From: Prorocentrum cordatum
Taxonomy: Eukaryota; Sar; Dinophyceae; Prorocentrales; Prorocentraceae
Direction: 5' to 3'
Length of the DNA stretch: 29,958 nt
NCBI GenBank assembly: GCA_963575745.1
Contig: CAUYUJ010001334.1
Coordinates: forward strand, 72,501-102,458
The stretch's first letter is position 1, and every line of letters begins with the position of its first letter. Of this stretch, positions 1 through 9,556 are shown piece after piece. The notes beneath the pieces are model-generated. The model saw only the letters and a program-made list of their open reading frames with translations. It was not told the origin of the DNA and ran no database searches. Position numbers and translations under genes: made by a program.

Positions 1-115
1 CGGGGGCCCACCGCGTGCAAACCTCTTCCCCTGCCCCGCGGGGGCAGCGCGTGTCCACCGCCCACGTGCGAACCACTCCCCCAGCCCCGTGGGGCCAGCC
101 CATGGTCGCCGAAAG
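1..115. repeat. Imperfect ~50-bp GC-rich tandem duplication
   Basis: Two adjacent GC-rich segments share the pattern CACCGC...GTGC.AACC...CTCCCC...GCCCCG.GGGGC. They begin near positions 9 and 56. The match is imperfect and there are only two copies, so it may be the edge of a longer minisatellite to the left of the window. No coding signal is seen. Confidence 0.35.
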
Positions 116-207
116 GCTGTCACCCTTACCTAAGGGCATCAAACCTGGATGTTGAGAAGACAGCAAATTTTCCACAACAAGCCGGGGCAAGGTGACAGGT
201 TGCTCCG

Positions 208-414
208 ACACCACTACCACCACCACCATAGCAACAACTACTACTACAACAGCAACAACGACAACGACGACCACAACAGCAACAACAACAACGACGACGA
301 TAACAGCAACAACAACAACAACAGCAGCAGCAATCGCAACTACAGCAACAACAACAGCAGCAACAGCAACAACAAAAACAACAACCACAACAACGACAAC
401 AACAACAACAACCA

Positions 415-462
<48 letters not shown>

Positions 463-612
463 GGACAACAACAACAACATCAACAACCACATGGACAACA
501 ACAACATCAACAACAGCAACAACAACAATAACAATAACAACAACGACAACAACAACCAACAACGACGACAACAACAACCACAACAATCACAACCACTACA
601 ACAACAGCAACA
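208..612. repeat. CAA/AAC trinucleotide microsatellite (~400 bp)
   Basis: A long tract of CAA/AAC triplets is interrupted by CAG, GAC and AAT triplets, with the purest run around 415-465. All forward frames stay open and would give poly-Asn, poly-Thr or poly-Gln; the reverse strand would give poly-Leu. These are trivial results of a triplet repeat. No splice or codon signal supports translation, so I call it simple-sequence DNA. Confidence 0.9.
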
Positions 613-615
613 CTG

Positions 616-1010
616 TTAAGACTGGTTATTCTTATCTGCTCGCGTGTCACTCAACGCGCATATCCCAAACATTCGATACCCGCCCTCTTCGTCTTCGATC
701 GTACCCCCTTTGGGGGTACATCTACATTGCCCGCAACGTGTATTTCGTGTCGTGCAGCCCCTGAGGCCTGAGGCAGGAGAAGAGGACGGATAAAAGGAAG
801 GAACAAAGGGAAAAGGAGGAGGATGGAGCACGGGAGAGAGCAGAAGAAGGGGGGCTAGGAGCCGAAAATGAGTGGCAGAAGCAGACGGGCAGGTAGGGCG
901 GATAGGCCCTAACGGGCGGGTCGGGACGGCGGGTCCAGGCGGTCAGGTCGAGCAAGCGGGTTGCTGGAGCGTGCGTCCTGCATGAATCGCGAGGAAGTCT
1001 CGCGCGATAG
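616..1010. other. Non-repetitive spacer, no gene seen
   Basis: This stretch has mixed composition. It includes a purine-rich tract at about 770-860 and a short GGGCGG-rich patch near 890-945. Open frames here are short and lack any recognisable domain. Confidence 0.5.
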
Positions 1011-1640
1011 TGCGATCTGCAACGGGGCCACGAAGGGCAGAGGGGGGGAAACGAAGGAACGGGCCCCCGAAGGGTATAGCGAGGGGGCTACGAAGGGTTG
1101 CAACGGGGCCACGAAGGGCAGCGATGGGGCCACGAAGATCTGCAACGGGGCCACGAAGGGCAGCGACGGGGCCACTAAGGGCTGCAACGGGGCCACGAAA
1201 GGCAGCAAGGGGGCCACGAAGGACTGCAACGGGCCACGAAGGGCAGCGAGAGAGCCACGAAGGGCTGCAACGGGGCCACGAGGAGCATCGAGGGGGCCAC
1301 GAAGGATTGCAACGGGGCCACGAAGGGCAGCGAGGGGGCCACGAAGGACAACAACGGGGCCACGAAGGGCAGCGAGGGGGCCACGACGGGCTGCAACTGG
1401 GCCACGAAGGGCAGCGAGGGGGCCACGAAGGGCTGCAACGGGGGCCAAGAAGTGCAGCGAAGGGACCACGAAAGGCTGCAACGGGGCCACGAAGGGCAGC
1501 GAGGGGGCCACGAAGGACTGCAACGGGGGCCAAGAAGTGCAGCGAGGGGACCACGAAAGGCTGCAACGGGGCCACGAAGGGCAGCGAGGGGGCCACGAAG
1601 GACTGCAACGGGGCCACGAGGGGCAGCGGGACGAATGTAA
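1011..1640. repeat. 21-bp GC-rich minisatellite with 42-bp and ~88-bp higher-order structure
   Basis: About 28-30 head-to-tail copies of a unit close to GGGGCCACGAAGGGCAGCGAG alternate with a sister version ending in CTGCAAC, giving a 42-bp dimer. A longer duplication containing GGGGGCCAAGAAGTGCAGCG recurs at about 1440 and 1528, indicating an ~88-bp higher-order copy. Because 21 is a multiple of 3, frames on both strands remain open and give heptapeptide-like repeats (for example GATKGSD). Occasional length changes break the phase. I see no flanking coding sequence, so I treat it as a minisatellite rather than a gene. Confidence 0.85.
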
Positions 1641-2634
1641 CACACGGGCGGGACAACTACACAGGCAACAGGAGACGCGCGCAATGCTACTCGGAGAAAA
1701 TAAATCACACCACGTGTGGACAATCACTTGAGCTAAGCGCTCGCCACCGAGGCCGACTACGAATAAAGCGAAACCGAGAAGCCCGGGGCAAGAAAGAGAA
1801 AAGACGACGAGGAAGAGGACAAAGACGAGGGAGAGTGGACAGCGTGGTTGTGAAATGGCTCGCACGCGCATCGGCTGCCGAAAAATAACCTGCCCAAGCC
1901 AGGAGTAAACGAACATCGGCCACTAAGAAATGCGTCATGACACGAAAATGCCCCCTATAGTCGTATCAACAGTCGATTTCTAGTGCAAGGCACTGAGAGC
2001 GCCAAGGGTTGCGGAAGCAGTAAGCTCCGAAAGACATGCTACGGTGAGCAAGTGTAATGCACGAGGCGAGGGGAGAAAGGGGGGGGAAACCGAAGAGAGG
2101 GGGGGAAGGGAGGGGAGGGAAGGAGACAAACCAGCACCACGAGAGCGACCATGTTGTGCTCGCCTCGATTCGGAGACAATTGCTGCCAACGGCGGGTGCG
2201 CTGCGCACGCCACTCGACCACACTGACACGAAGCGCGGGCCGCGTCCGCGGTGGTGCCGTGCCCGGCGGCACACGAGGCAGCACGTGCACAGCTCGCCGC
2301 CGGGGCGCGACGTGCTAACGCAGGAGCCTCGTCCTCACAGAAGAAGCGCTGGCTCCAGAGCTACGAAGCACGACAACCGCACCGCGGGGTCCACGAGGGG
2401 TAAACGCAAATGCATGTAGCCCAGCTCCGCTAGGCAAGGGCACTGCGCAAAGTGCAACAAGCCATCCTCGCCGCGCTCGATCCCGAAAGAACAGGGAGCC
2501 TTCCGTCCAAAGCGGGCGGCTGTGGTCCAGCTGTCGCACAGCGCCCTGCACAGGGAGGCCCACACCCTCGGAGACACACACAGCGCGGCGCCGCGAGGCA
2601 CCTCCAGCGCGCGCGGCGTGCGGCGGCCCAGGCA
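1641..2634. other. No gene recognised; includes purine-rich tract
   Basis: This stretch appears unique apart from a G/A-rich run at about 2057-2132 (GGGGAGAAAGGGGGGG and similar). Open frames on both strands are low-complexity (Arg, Pro or Ser rich) and match no family I recognise. Confidence 0.5.
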
Positions 2635-2635
2635 G

Positions 2636-2860
2636 AGGTGGAGGAGAACGAGGGGGAGGGGCTAGAGGATAAAAAGGTGGTGGAGGAGGAAGACGAGGAG
2701 GAGGAGGGGGAACGGCAATAAGAGGGGGAGGGGCTAGAGAAGGAGGAGGAGGAAGAGGAGGAGGGGGAGGAGGAGGAGGGGGAGGAGGAGGAGGAGGAGG
2801 AGGAGGAGGAGGAGGAAGAGGAGGAGGAAGAGGAGGCGGAGGAGGGAGGCGGGAGAGGGA
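2636..2860. repeat. GGA/GAG polypurine microsatellite
   Basis: The plus strand is almost pure GGA/GAG triplets, densest at about 2740-2850. This is a polypurine strand with G-runs. The opposite strand would read as poly-Pro, which is a compositional artefact. Confidence 0.9.
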
Positions 2861-3262
2861 GCGAGAAAGTTCACGAGTGGGACATGTGTGGACAGACCCC
2901 GTCAGCAGCTGGCGGCACCGCCGTTGCCACTGCGACCAGGGCGACGGCTCAGTGGAGGTCCCCTGGACCAAGGGGGTGACCGAGAGACCTGCCGCCGCGG
3001 CGCAGGACTCGAGGGTGAGATTTCTCTCATGCCACTCTGATCACGAGGTGTTGCGCGTAGGTGAAGTCTGCAAGAAATCGTGTAACCACCATATCCTGTC
3101 AGAACTGACCATGGCAGAATTATCCTGAAATTACACTGGAGTCATCCCAGAAGTATCCCAACGACACTGGTCAGGAGCCGTTGTCCAGGACAATATTGAC
3201 TCCCGCTGGGCCAGGATGACGTTGATTAAACACGATCCGTCGAAACAAGATCCTTGGAATCA
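2861..3262. other. Spacer, nothing recognised
   Basis: Mixed-composition DNA lies between a GGA tract and a CTC tract. No repeat, RNA gene or convincing open frame is seen. Confidence 0.5.
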
Positions 3263-3264
3263 TC

Positions 3265-3660
3265 CTACTCGCCTTCCTCGTCCTCCTCCTGTTCCATACC
3301 GTCTCCTCCACCTCCTCCTGCCCCTCCTCCTGCTCCTCCTCCACCTCCTCCTCCTCCTCCTCCTCCTCCTCCTCCTCCTTCTGCTCCCTCCTTCCGCTCA
3401 TCCCACCCCTCCCTCTTCTCCTCACGCTCCTTGCCTCCTTGTCCTCCTCGTCCCCTCGTCCCACCTCGTCCTTCCGCTCATCGTCCTGCCGCTCCTCGTC
3501 ACCCCTCGTCCTTCCGCTCCTCGTCCCACCTCGTCATGCCGCTCGTCGTCCCCACCCGGCTCGTCCTCCTCGTCCTCCTCGTCCTCCTCGTCCTTCCGCT
3601 CATCCCACCCCTCATCCCCTCGTCCGTCCTGTGCCTCCTCCCCCCTCCTCCTCGTCGTCG
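3265..3660. repeat. CTC/CCT then CTCGTC polypyrimidine repeat
   Basis: This begins with CTC/CCT triplets (3270-3390). It continues as a hexamer-like CGTCCT/CTCGTC repeat, with longer units such as CTTCCGCTCATCCCACC repeated at about 3385, 3470, 3505 and 3590. Predicted peptides are poly-Pro, Ser or Leu in different frames. Confidence 0.85.
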
Positions 3661-3978
3661 CCCCTCCTACTCCGTCCTCGGCATACCCCCACATACCCCA
3701 CCCCCACTCCTCGGTGAGCTCGTCGGGGGCACGCATGCACACCAGCGGGTACACCCAATCACAGACGCCCATCCGGTCCTCGATGTGCTGCCGCTCTGGA
3801 CCACTGCATCTGCCCTCCTGGGGGGAGCAGGGGGAGATATTTTTGCTTGCGATGCACGGTCAAGGATCCGAATCAATTGCGGCAAACAGTGAACGTCAGC
3901 ATTGTACCCGTAACGTTTGCGGCGAGCACTCCTGCCGAGCGCTGATCAAGACTCGTCAGGCGGAGAGGGTGCGGCTTG
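3661..3978. other. Short unique spacer
   Basis: This is about 320 bp of non-repetitive sequence between two simple repeats. No supported gene is seen. Confidence 0.45.
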
Positions 3979-4059
3979 GCATCTCCTCCTCCCCCTCCTC
4001 CTCTTCCTCCTCCTCCTCCTCCTCATCATCATCATCATCATGATCATCATCATCAGCAG

Positions 4060-4126
<67 letters not shown>

Positions 4127-4560
4127 TCAGCATCAGCATCATCATCTTCTTCATCTTCATCATGCAAATTCATCTCATCGTCTTCATCATCTCATCATCA
4201 AGCAGCATCATCATCATCCTCATCATCCTCATCATCCTCATCATCCTCATCCTCATCATCATCCTCATCATCCTCATCATCCTCATCATCATCATCCTCA
4301 TCATCCTCATCATCCTCATCATCATCATCAGCATCATCAACATCACCATCAGCATCACCATCAACATCATCCTCATCCTCATCCTCATCATCATCATCGT
4401 CATCATCAACATCACCATCAGCATCACCATCACCATCAGCACCAGCATAGTCATCATCACCAGCAGCATCGTCATCGTCATCAGCATCAGCATCAGCATC
4501 GTCATCATCCTCATCATCCTCATCATCCTCATCATCATCATCGTCATCATCGTCATCGCC

Positions 4561-4618
<58 letters not shown>

Positions 4619-5300
4619 GTATCAGCACTAGCAGCAGCATCGTCATAATCCTCATCATCATCGTCGTCATCATCATTAGCATCATCATGATCATCAGCAT
4701 CAGCAGCAGCATCAGCATCAACATCAGCATCAGCATCAGCATCAGCATCATCATGATCATCAGCATCATGATCATCAGGATCATCATCATAACCATCATT
4801 CAGTGATACTCACCATCATCATCAGCATCGTCATCATCATCATCATCATAATAAGCAGCAGCATCAGCATCATCAAAAACATCAGACTCATTAGCATCAT
4901 CAGCAGCGGCATCAGCATCATCAGCGGCATTAGCTTTCTAATCATCAACACCATCATCAGCATCAGCAGCATCGTTATCATCATAAACATCATCGGAATC
5001 ATCATCATCATCATCAGCAGCATCTGCATCATCATCATCATCAGCAGCATCAGAAACATCAGCATCGCCATCATCATCATAATCAGCATCAGCATCATCA
5101 TAACCCGCATCACCATTGTCATCATCATCACCATCATCATCGTCATCGTCATCATCAACAACAGCATCATCCTCATCTTCATCGTCATCATCATCAGCAG
5201 CATCATCAGCATCATCATCACCCTCCTCCTCCTCCTCGTCCTTCTCCTCCTCCTATTCCTTCTCCTCCTTCTCGTCCTCCTGCTTCCTCCTCCTCCCGAT
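3979..5300. repeat. ~1.2-kb ATC/CAT trinucleotide tract flanked by CTC
   Basis: A short CTC run (3979-4022) passes into a very long ATC/CAT tract (about 4021-5222), interrupted by CAG, CTC and GTC triplets, and ends in CTC triplets (5218-5300). The longest uninterrupted ATC run is near 4563-4617. Sub-patterns such as ATCCTC and CATCAGCAT recur, showing repeat-within-repeat expansion. Open frames here (poly-Ser, poly-Ile, or poly-Asp/Met on the reverse strand) are artefacts of composition. Confidence 0.95.
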
Positions 5301-5985
5301 CCAATCAAACGTTGGGGCGCATGAGGTGTAAAGAGATCTTGGTGCTAGCGTCGTGTTTGCCCCTCCCCCATACCCCCTCTTCTAGAATCCGGACTCTGGG
5401 TCACCGCGGGGGATGGCTTCGCAATTGCATCACGCAGCCCAAGATGGCCTACAAAATCTCAGTATACCGCCGGGATTGCTCAAGATGGCGTCCAGCATGC
5501 ATTGGACAGGACCAAGGAGGCCCAAAATGGTTCCAAGAGGCCACGGAGCCTCCCAACGTTGCCCCCGAGAGGCAAACCTCCTTCAAAATCTGACGTACCG
5601 TTGTGCGAATAACATGACCGTCCCACCTATTCGCTTCCGACTGGTTTCTGGGGCGTCAAGGAGGCCCAAGAGGGGCCAAGAAGCCCCGAAGGGCCACAAG
5701 AGCGCCCCGAGTGGGTCCCAAAAAAGCCCACGTGGGGGCATGCTGTCGGGTTCCAAGTGGGGGGGAGAGGGGGAATCGAGGACACCCCCATGTTGACCGA
5801 TGTTCTCCAGCTGGTTCAAAGAGAGCTCCCAAGGCCCACACGCGAGGGCCCAAAGAAACCCACACGAGTTCTTCCAAAACCCCTACAAGGCCCCAGGAGA
5901 GCCCCAAGATGATTCAGAGATACATCCAAGAGGCTATCAGACATCCCGAAGTTCCCATGCCTTCGTGGGAATACTCGGAATGACG
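5301..5985. other. Unrecognised sequence rich in GGCCCAAG-like words
   Basis: Words such as CCAAGAGGCC, GGCCCAAGAGG and CCCAAAA recur irregularly, suggesting a decayed minisatellite. Open frames exist on both strands but are Pro/Gly/Arg biased, and no domain is recognised. Confidence 0.4.
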
Positions 5986-5989
5986 AGGA

Positions 5990-6180
5990 TTGTTCTCCTC
6001 ATCTCCCCCTGTTCCTTCCTCGCCCGGCACCATCATCTGTCGTGCACTTCCTCGTCCTCATCATCATGTCCCTATTCCTCCTCATCATCATATGCGGCCC
6101 TGGTCCTCATCCTGATGCTTCCCCTGCTCCTACTCGACGTTATGAAACCCCCTACCTCTAATACTAATCCTCCTCCATGC
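5990..6180. repeat. CTC/ATC-rich low-complexity patch
   Basis: A pyrimidine-rich stretch contains CTCCTCATCATCAT-type words, shorter and more degenerate than the tracts to the left. Confidence 0.5.
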
Positions 6181-6623
6181 TCCTTTGTTCGATAAGATAA
6201 TCAATACATTCGTCGTGCTCACGTCCTCCTCCACATGTGCATCCATCACCTCCACGTCCAACACTACCTGCTTCCTCCTGTCCACCACCAAACCGTCCGC
6301 CACCTCATCCACCTCCGCTTGTCACCTCTCCTGCCGACGCAACGAAGATGAGCGAAGGCCATCCTCGAGAAGCCGCCCACCTTCCTCATCGCCATGTTCA
6401 TGGCCAGTCCCGGCCATGGCGGGCGCAGTTGGAGCAAAGCCGCTGCAGCGCAGGGGTTGTAGCGACGACGCAGAAAAAAGAGAAAAAGCAGGAGGAAAGG
6501 GACGCGAAGCAAAACGAATCATCCATGCGGAGCATCCCGCGACCCTATGTAAGGCTATGTCAGCGAAGCTATAACCTAGACAAATGTGTGAATACAGTTA
6601 TGTGTATAAGATGTGAGAGTGCG
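6181..6623. other. Unique spacer, no gene recognised
   Basis: Mixed sequence with several overlapping short frames on both strands. None has a recognisable domain or consistent codon bias. Confidence 0.45.
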
Positions 6624-6624
6624 A

Positions 6625-6665
<41 letters not shown>
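6624..6665. repeat. (AT)n(GT)n compound microsatellite
   Basis: An AT dinucleotide run of about 28 bases is followed directly by a GT run of about 12 bases. Confidence 0.95.
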
Positions 6666-6761
6666 AGTTTCACACAAAATTAACATACATGTCCGCAGTA
6701 TATATATAGCCAATTCTATATTGTTAACGCATACGTGTGCTCTCCTGTATGACGAAAATCA

Positions 6762-6816
6762 GGTGTGCATGTATGCATGTGTGTATGTGTATATGTTTGT
6801 ATGTGTGTATGTGTGA
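6762..6816. repeat. TGTA/TGTG microsatellite
   Basis: Alternating TGTATG and TGTGTG words run up to the putative splice acceptor at 6821-6825. Confidence 0.85.
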
Positions 6817-6825
6817 GACTTATAG

Positions 6826-7043
6826 GGTGGAACGCAGTCTCCGACCACCGGGTGGAACAGCTGCCAGGGTGGAACGAACAAGCCTGCAAGGACTTCGTAA
6901 CCCAGCTCATCGCCGAAGACTTTGACGTCCGCAACCTGTTTAGGAAACTCGGCGCCAGTGTCAACTGGCAACGAGCATGGGACAAAAAGATCCAGAAGAG
7001 GGAGCGCCTCGCCGGGTTCGGCAAGGGCAAAAGAAAGCCCTGA
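6826..7043 (+). CDS. Candidate 3' terminal coding exon, unknown protein
   Basis: A 72-codon open stretch ends in TGA at 7041-7043. Its codon use looks coding: most third positions are G or C (GAC, TTC, ACC, CAG, CTC, ATC, GCC), unlike the neighbouring repeats. The peptide is of balanced composition, with a hydrophilic helical middle (DFVTQLIAEDFDVRNLF) and a basic tail (FGKGKRKP). The frame runs back without a stop through a TGTA microsatellite, which would encode an implausible Cys/Val/Met string. A more likely left boundary is the TTATAG acceptor-like site at 6820-6825, downstream of a T/G-rich tract. I do not recognise the family, and no other exon of this gene was found in the window. It could be a gene fragment or a chance frame. 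Confidence 0.35.
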
Positions 7044-7610
7044 ACCCCACGGGAAATGCAAGCGGCGCGCCGACTCAGCCTGGCCCAGCAACGAGCACTT
7101 CAGGCAGCGGCGCCCGGGTGGCTCCACCCGGCACCAAACTCCACTCCATGTCTGACCAGCCCCACCACAGCACCTACGCCAGCCCACTGGCGATCCCCCA
7201 TTTTGGTTCGCCGTGGCGGTTGCCCAACGCCACTCGCGCGCCCGCCGCCCGGCCCCGCGGCTTCCTCGGCGCCTCGCGCCCGCTGGACTGCCCCAGGCAC
7301 GCGAGTCTGCACTCCTCCTGTTTTCCTGCGCTGGCGGCCCCTGCGCTGGACTCCCCGGGCCGGGCTGCCGCCCGTGGCCCACGGCTGGGCCTCCGCCTCG
7401 TCTCGATCGCTTGCACCAGCTAGCGGCGCCACAGCCGACCTCTGGCTTGCTGGCGCTGCGCCAGCGCCCAGCCTCGCCAGAGGCCCGCCTTCTCTCTTCC
7501 TGTCCGTGCACCTTTCAGTGTCTCTTGCTGCACCATCGCCCGCGGCCGACCCGCTTCTCGGCCTTGGCCGCCCCCCAAAGGCGGGGCCCTGGGTTGGTCT
7601 TGCCACCCAC
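7044..7610. other. GC-rich tract with multiple open frames
   Basis: Very GC-rich sequence is open in several frames on both strands, giving Ala/Pro/Arg-rich peptides. The composition alone explains the open frames. A continuation of the preceding candidate exon in another frame cannot be excluded. Confidence 0.35.
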
Positions 7611-7672
7611 GCCCCCCCACTGGAAGCCGGCGGTAAACCGCCGGGAACTCGTAGAGATTCCTTGCCATATAT
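7611..7672 (-). repeat. Partial R332 repeat with perfect palindrome
   Basis: The sequence around GGAAGCCGGCGGTAAACCG followed by GGAACTCGTAGAG matches the edge of the ~330-bp R332 repeat seen on the minus strand at 22849-23565. Positions 7627-7644 form a perfect inverted repeat: CCGGCGGT, then AA, then ACCGCCGG. Only this short piece of R332 is present. Confidence 0.6.
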
Positions 7673-8092
7673 GCACATGGATGGCATGCGAGCGCGGCAA
7701 TATTGCAGTCAGCGCGCGCGAGGGTGTGCGATTTCATAGAGATGCGCTGGACAGTTCCTTGCCTGTTCACAACTCGAGTTCAGTTGAGACAAACACCCAC
7801 GCAAGAAAGTACAAAGCTGAACAGATGCTTCCATAATATGCGTGGATCTTAAGAAGCTCTTGTCACGTGTAGAGCATGCGAGCTTGGTAGCTGTTTGTAA
7901 GGCACAAATAGTTGATTGGTCGCAGCTCTGATAGCAGACCGATCTCAGACGTCTCGACGCTGCAGACTAGCGCTCGTGATCATTTCTATTCGAGCAGTCT
8001 GCTTCCCAGCTTCGCAGCTTGCCTACAGCTCGAATTAGTAGAGAAAACCAACACGGCTTATCTAAAATTTCAATGGCCGGTAGCAGGGGGAT
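7673..8092. other. Unique spacer
   Basis: No repeat or coding signal is recognised. Words such as CGAGCATGCGAGC are not tandemly organised. Confidence 0.45.
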
Positions 8093-8427
8093 CTGGCGGT
8101 AACCTGTTTGACGGTTCACCGCCGGCTCCGAGTTGGCCCACCCGGCCTGGGCGGACAATGTGACGACCTGGGGTCGGTTTTTGAAGATTGTGAGAGATTT
8201 GAAAATTCGCTTGAGCATCTGAATGTTATTCCCTGCAGTCGATCATGGCGCGCTTCATGGTGCAACACTCAGGGCTGCAGGTGCAGTATTAAACACTAGG
8301 AGGAAGCGACGTCGTGTAAAACCTGAAACAGACATTTTACGAGTTTTCAAGCCGACATCCGAGAACGCTCTCTCCTCGTTATCTGGGCGCTGATCTGCGC
8401 GTTGAGAGCTCTACGAGGGTCCCGGCG
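8093..8427 (+). repeat. R332 repeat, plus-strand copy 1
   Basis: This copy opens with GGCGGTAACCTG.TTGACGGTT.ACCGCCGGCTC. It runs through GTTGGCCCACCCGGCC.GGGCGGACAATGTG.CGACCTGG.GTCGGTTTTTGAAGATTGTGAGAGATTT and closes on a second GGCGGTAACCTGG about 329 bp later. The same order occurs on the minus strand at 22849-23513, where two units repeat with periods of about 334 and 331 bp. The end of this copy merges with the start of the LINE fragment that follows. Confidence 0.8.
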
Positions 8428-8870
8428 GTAACCTGGCTGAGTGGGGAGTGGAAGATTCGAAATCGGAGGTATGCCAAGCAGATTGCGGAGATACAAAGTG
8501 AGTTTCATGACTTGCATAATGAGTTCAATGTTGTCGGAGCTACGGTCGGAGGGAACATAGGGAAACATGTCTATCGGGAGGGAAATCAGAAAGCGGATGA
8601 ATTAACCCACATTGCACGTACAAGAAAAATCGACTGTGACAGAACACATGAGTTATACGAGTATGATCTGCATGCCCTTCGGGGCGCTTTCGACGGCGGC
8701 GTCGATCAGGATAAAGCAGGAGCAGGTTGGTGGCTGGAGGGATTGATCAAGGCATCGGCATCCCATTCGATATATGGAAGCTCTGCGATTCTCGACCAAA
8801 AGCATTGGGTGCTGATCAAGTCGAAGGCGTTTGGCCTTCCCCTCCAATTCTGCCATGAACGCTGAATTCA
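8428..8870 (+). pseudogene. LINE fragment: decayed permuted RNase H domain
   Basis: The plus strand encodes a stretch related to the C-terminus of the LINE at 23644-28608. It starts with VTWLSGEW, which aligns with VQWIRGHW just after the first catalytic Asp of the intact copy. HVYREGNQKADEL follows (D134-like Asp at 8596-8598), then LRGAFDGG (D10-like Asp at 8692-8694) and AGAGWWLEG. The frame then ends at a TGA (8863-8865). The Glu motif (AMNAEFKA, Glu codon 8864-8866) lies in a neighbouring frame after the run CTTCCCCTCC, so a frame change has occurred there. The D70-like Asp segment is missing because R332 replaces it. This is a 5'-truncated, frameshifted relic. It preserves the order YREGN..ADE, then FDGG, then Glu. 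Confidence 0.75.
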
Positions 8871-8993
8871 AAGCTTGATCGAGCCTCTGCGAGGCCATCT
8901 TTAGTGTAACCCGCAATTTCGTTCGTAGGGTTAGGCTTAAGTTAAGAGACGACCTTTGTTTGCTTGTGATGCGTTAGACAGATCGCAAAATCG

Positions 8994-9027
8994 CCCCCCC
9001 CCCCCCCAAAAAAAAAAAAAAAAAAAA
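8994..9027. repeat. Homopolymer tract C(14)A(20)
   Basis: A run of about 14 C is followed by about 20 A, about 125 bp after the end of the LINE fragment and directly before an R332 copy. The A run could be a retroposition poly(A) tail or a sequencing-prone homopolymer. Confidence 0.9.
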
Positions 9028-9556
9028 TCGGGTTGACGGCTTACCGCCGGCTCCCAATTGGCCCACCCGGCTCGGGCGGACAATGCGGCGACCTGGGGTC
9101 GGTTTTTCAAAGAGCGTGAGAGATGACAATTCGTTTTGGCAAAACCGATTTGATTCCCTGTAGTGAATTATGGCGCGCTTCGTGCTGAAAGTCTGGCGGG
9201 TGTGGCTGCAGTGTAGCTCTCGAAAATTAGGAGGAACGATCTGCCGTCGGGATACTTTTTTCCAGATGATAATGGTTTTGTGACTTAACGAAAGTAGGGG
9301 GCAACCTACAGCTCAAGTACCCTGTGTAAATGTAGTAGATTATGACGCGATCGCCCGTCGAGTTCTCAGGTCCTGGCTTCAGTACTACTTTCAAAACAGC
9401 TGGCGGAAGTAACTTCGTCCAAAACCAAAAAATACATGTTTCGAGTTTAAGTTCATATTCGAGGGTTTGCTCGTCGTATCCTGATCCTCTCCTCAAGTGT
9501 GAATAACTCTACGAGGGCCACGGGGGTAACCTGGTTGACGGTTTACCGCCGGCTCC
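9028..9556 (+). repeat. R332 repeat, plus-strand copy 2 with internal insertion
   Basis: The start (GGTTGACGGCTTACCGCCGGCTCCCA) and the segment through GGAGGAACGATCTG match R332. A segment of about 160 bp (roughly 9255-9415) has no counterpart in the other copies. The remainder resumes the R332 pattern (CGAGTTT..., CTCTACGAGGGCCACGG) and ends with a new unit start at 9522-9556. Confidence 0.65.

Noticed and set aside
340-555. Poly-Leu and poly-Asn frames in the CAA tract
   Set aside because: Pure consequence of a triplet repeat; no flanking coding sequence.
909-1916. 335-codon reverse frame over the 21-bp minisatellite
   Set aside because: Several overlapping frames on both strands are equally open; the hydrophobic N-terminus and repeat body look like composition, not a conserved protein.
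4170-5308. Met/Leu/Ile-rich reverse and forward frames that could look like membrane proteins
   Set aside because: Translation of the ATC/GAT microsatellite in different phases; not a real protein.
5413-5975. Possible relation of CCAAGAGGCC words to the GGAGGCCCCA minisatellite of the array
   Set aside because: Only short shared words such as CAAGAGGCCAC; no consistent period or extended alignment by eye.
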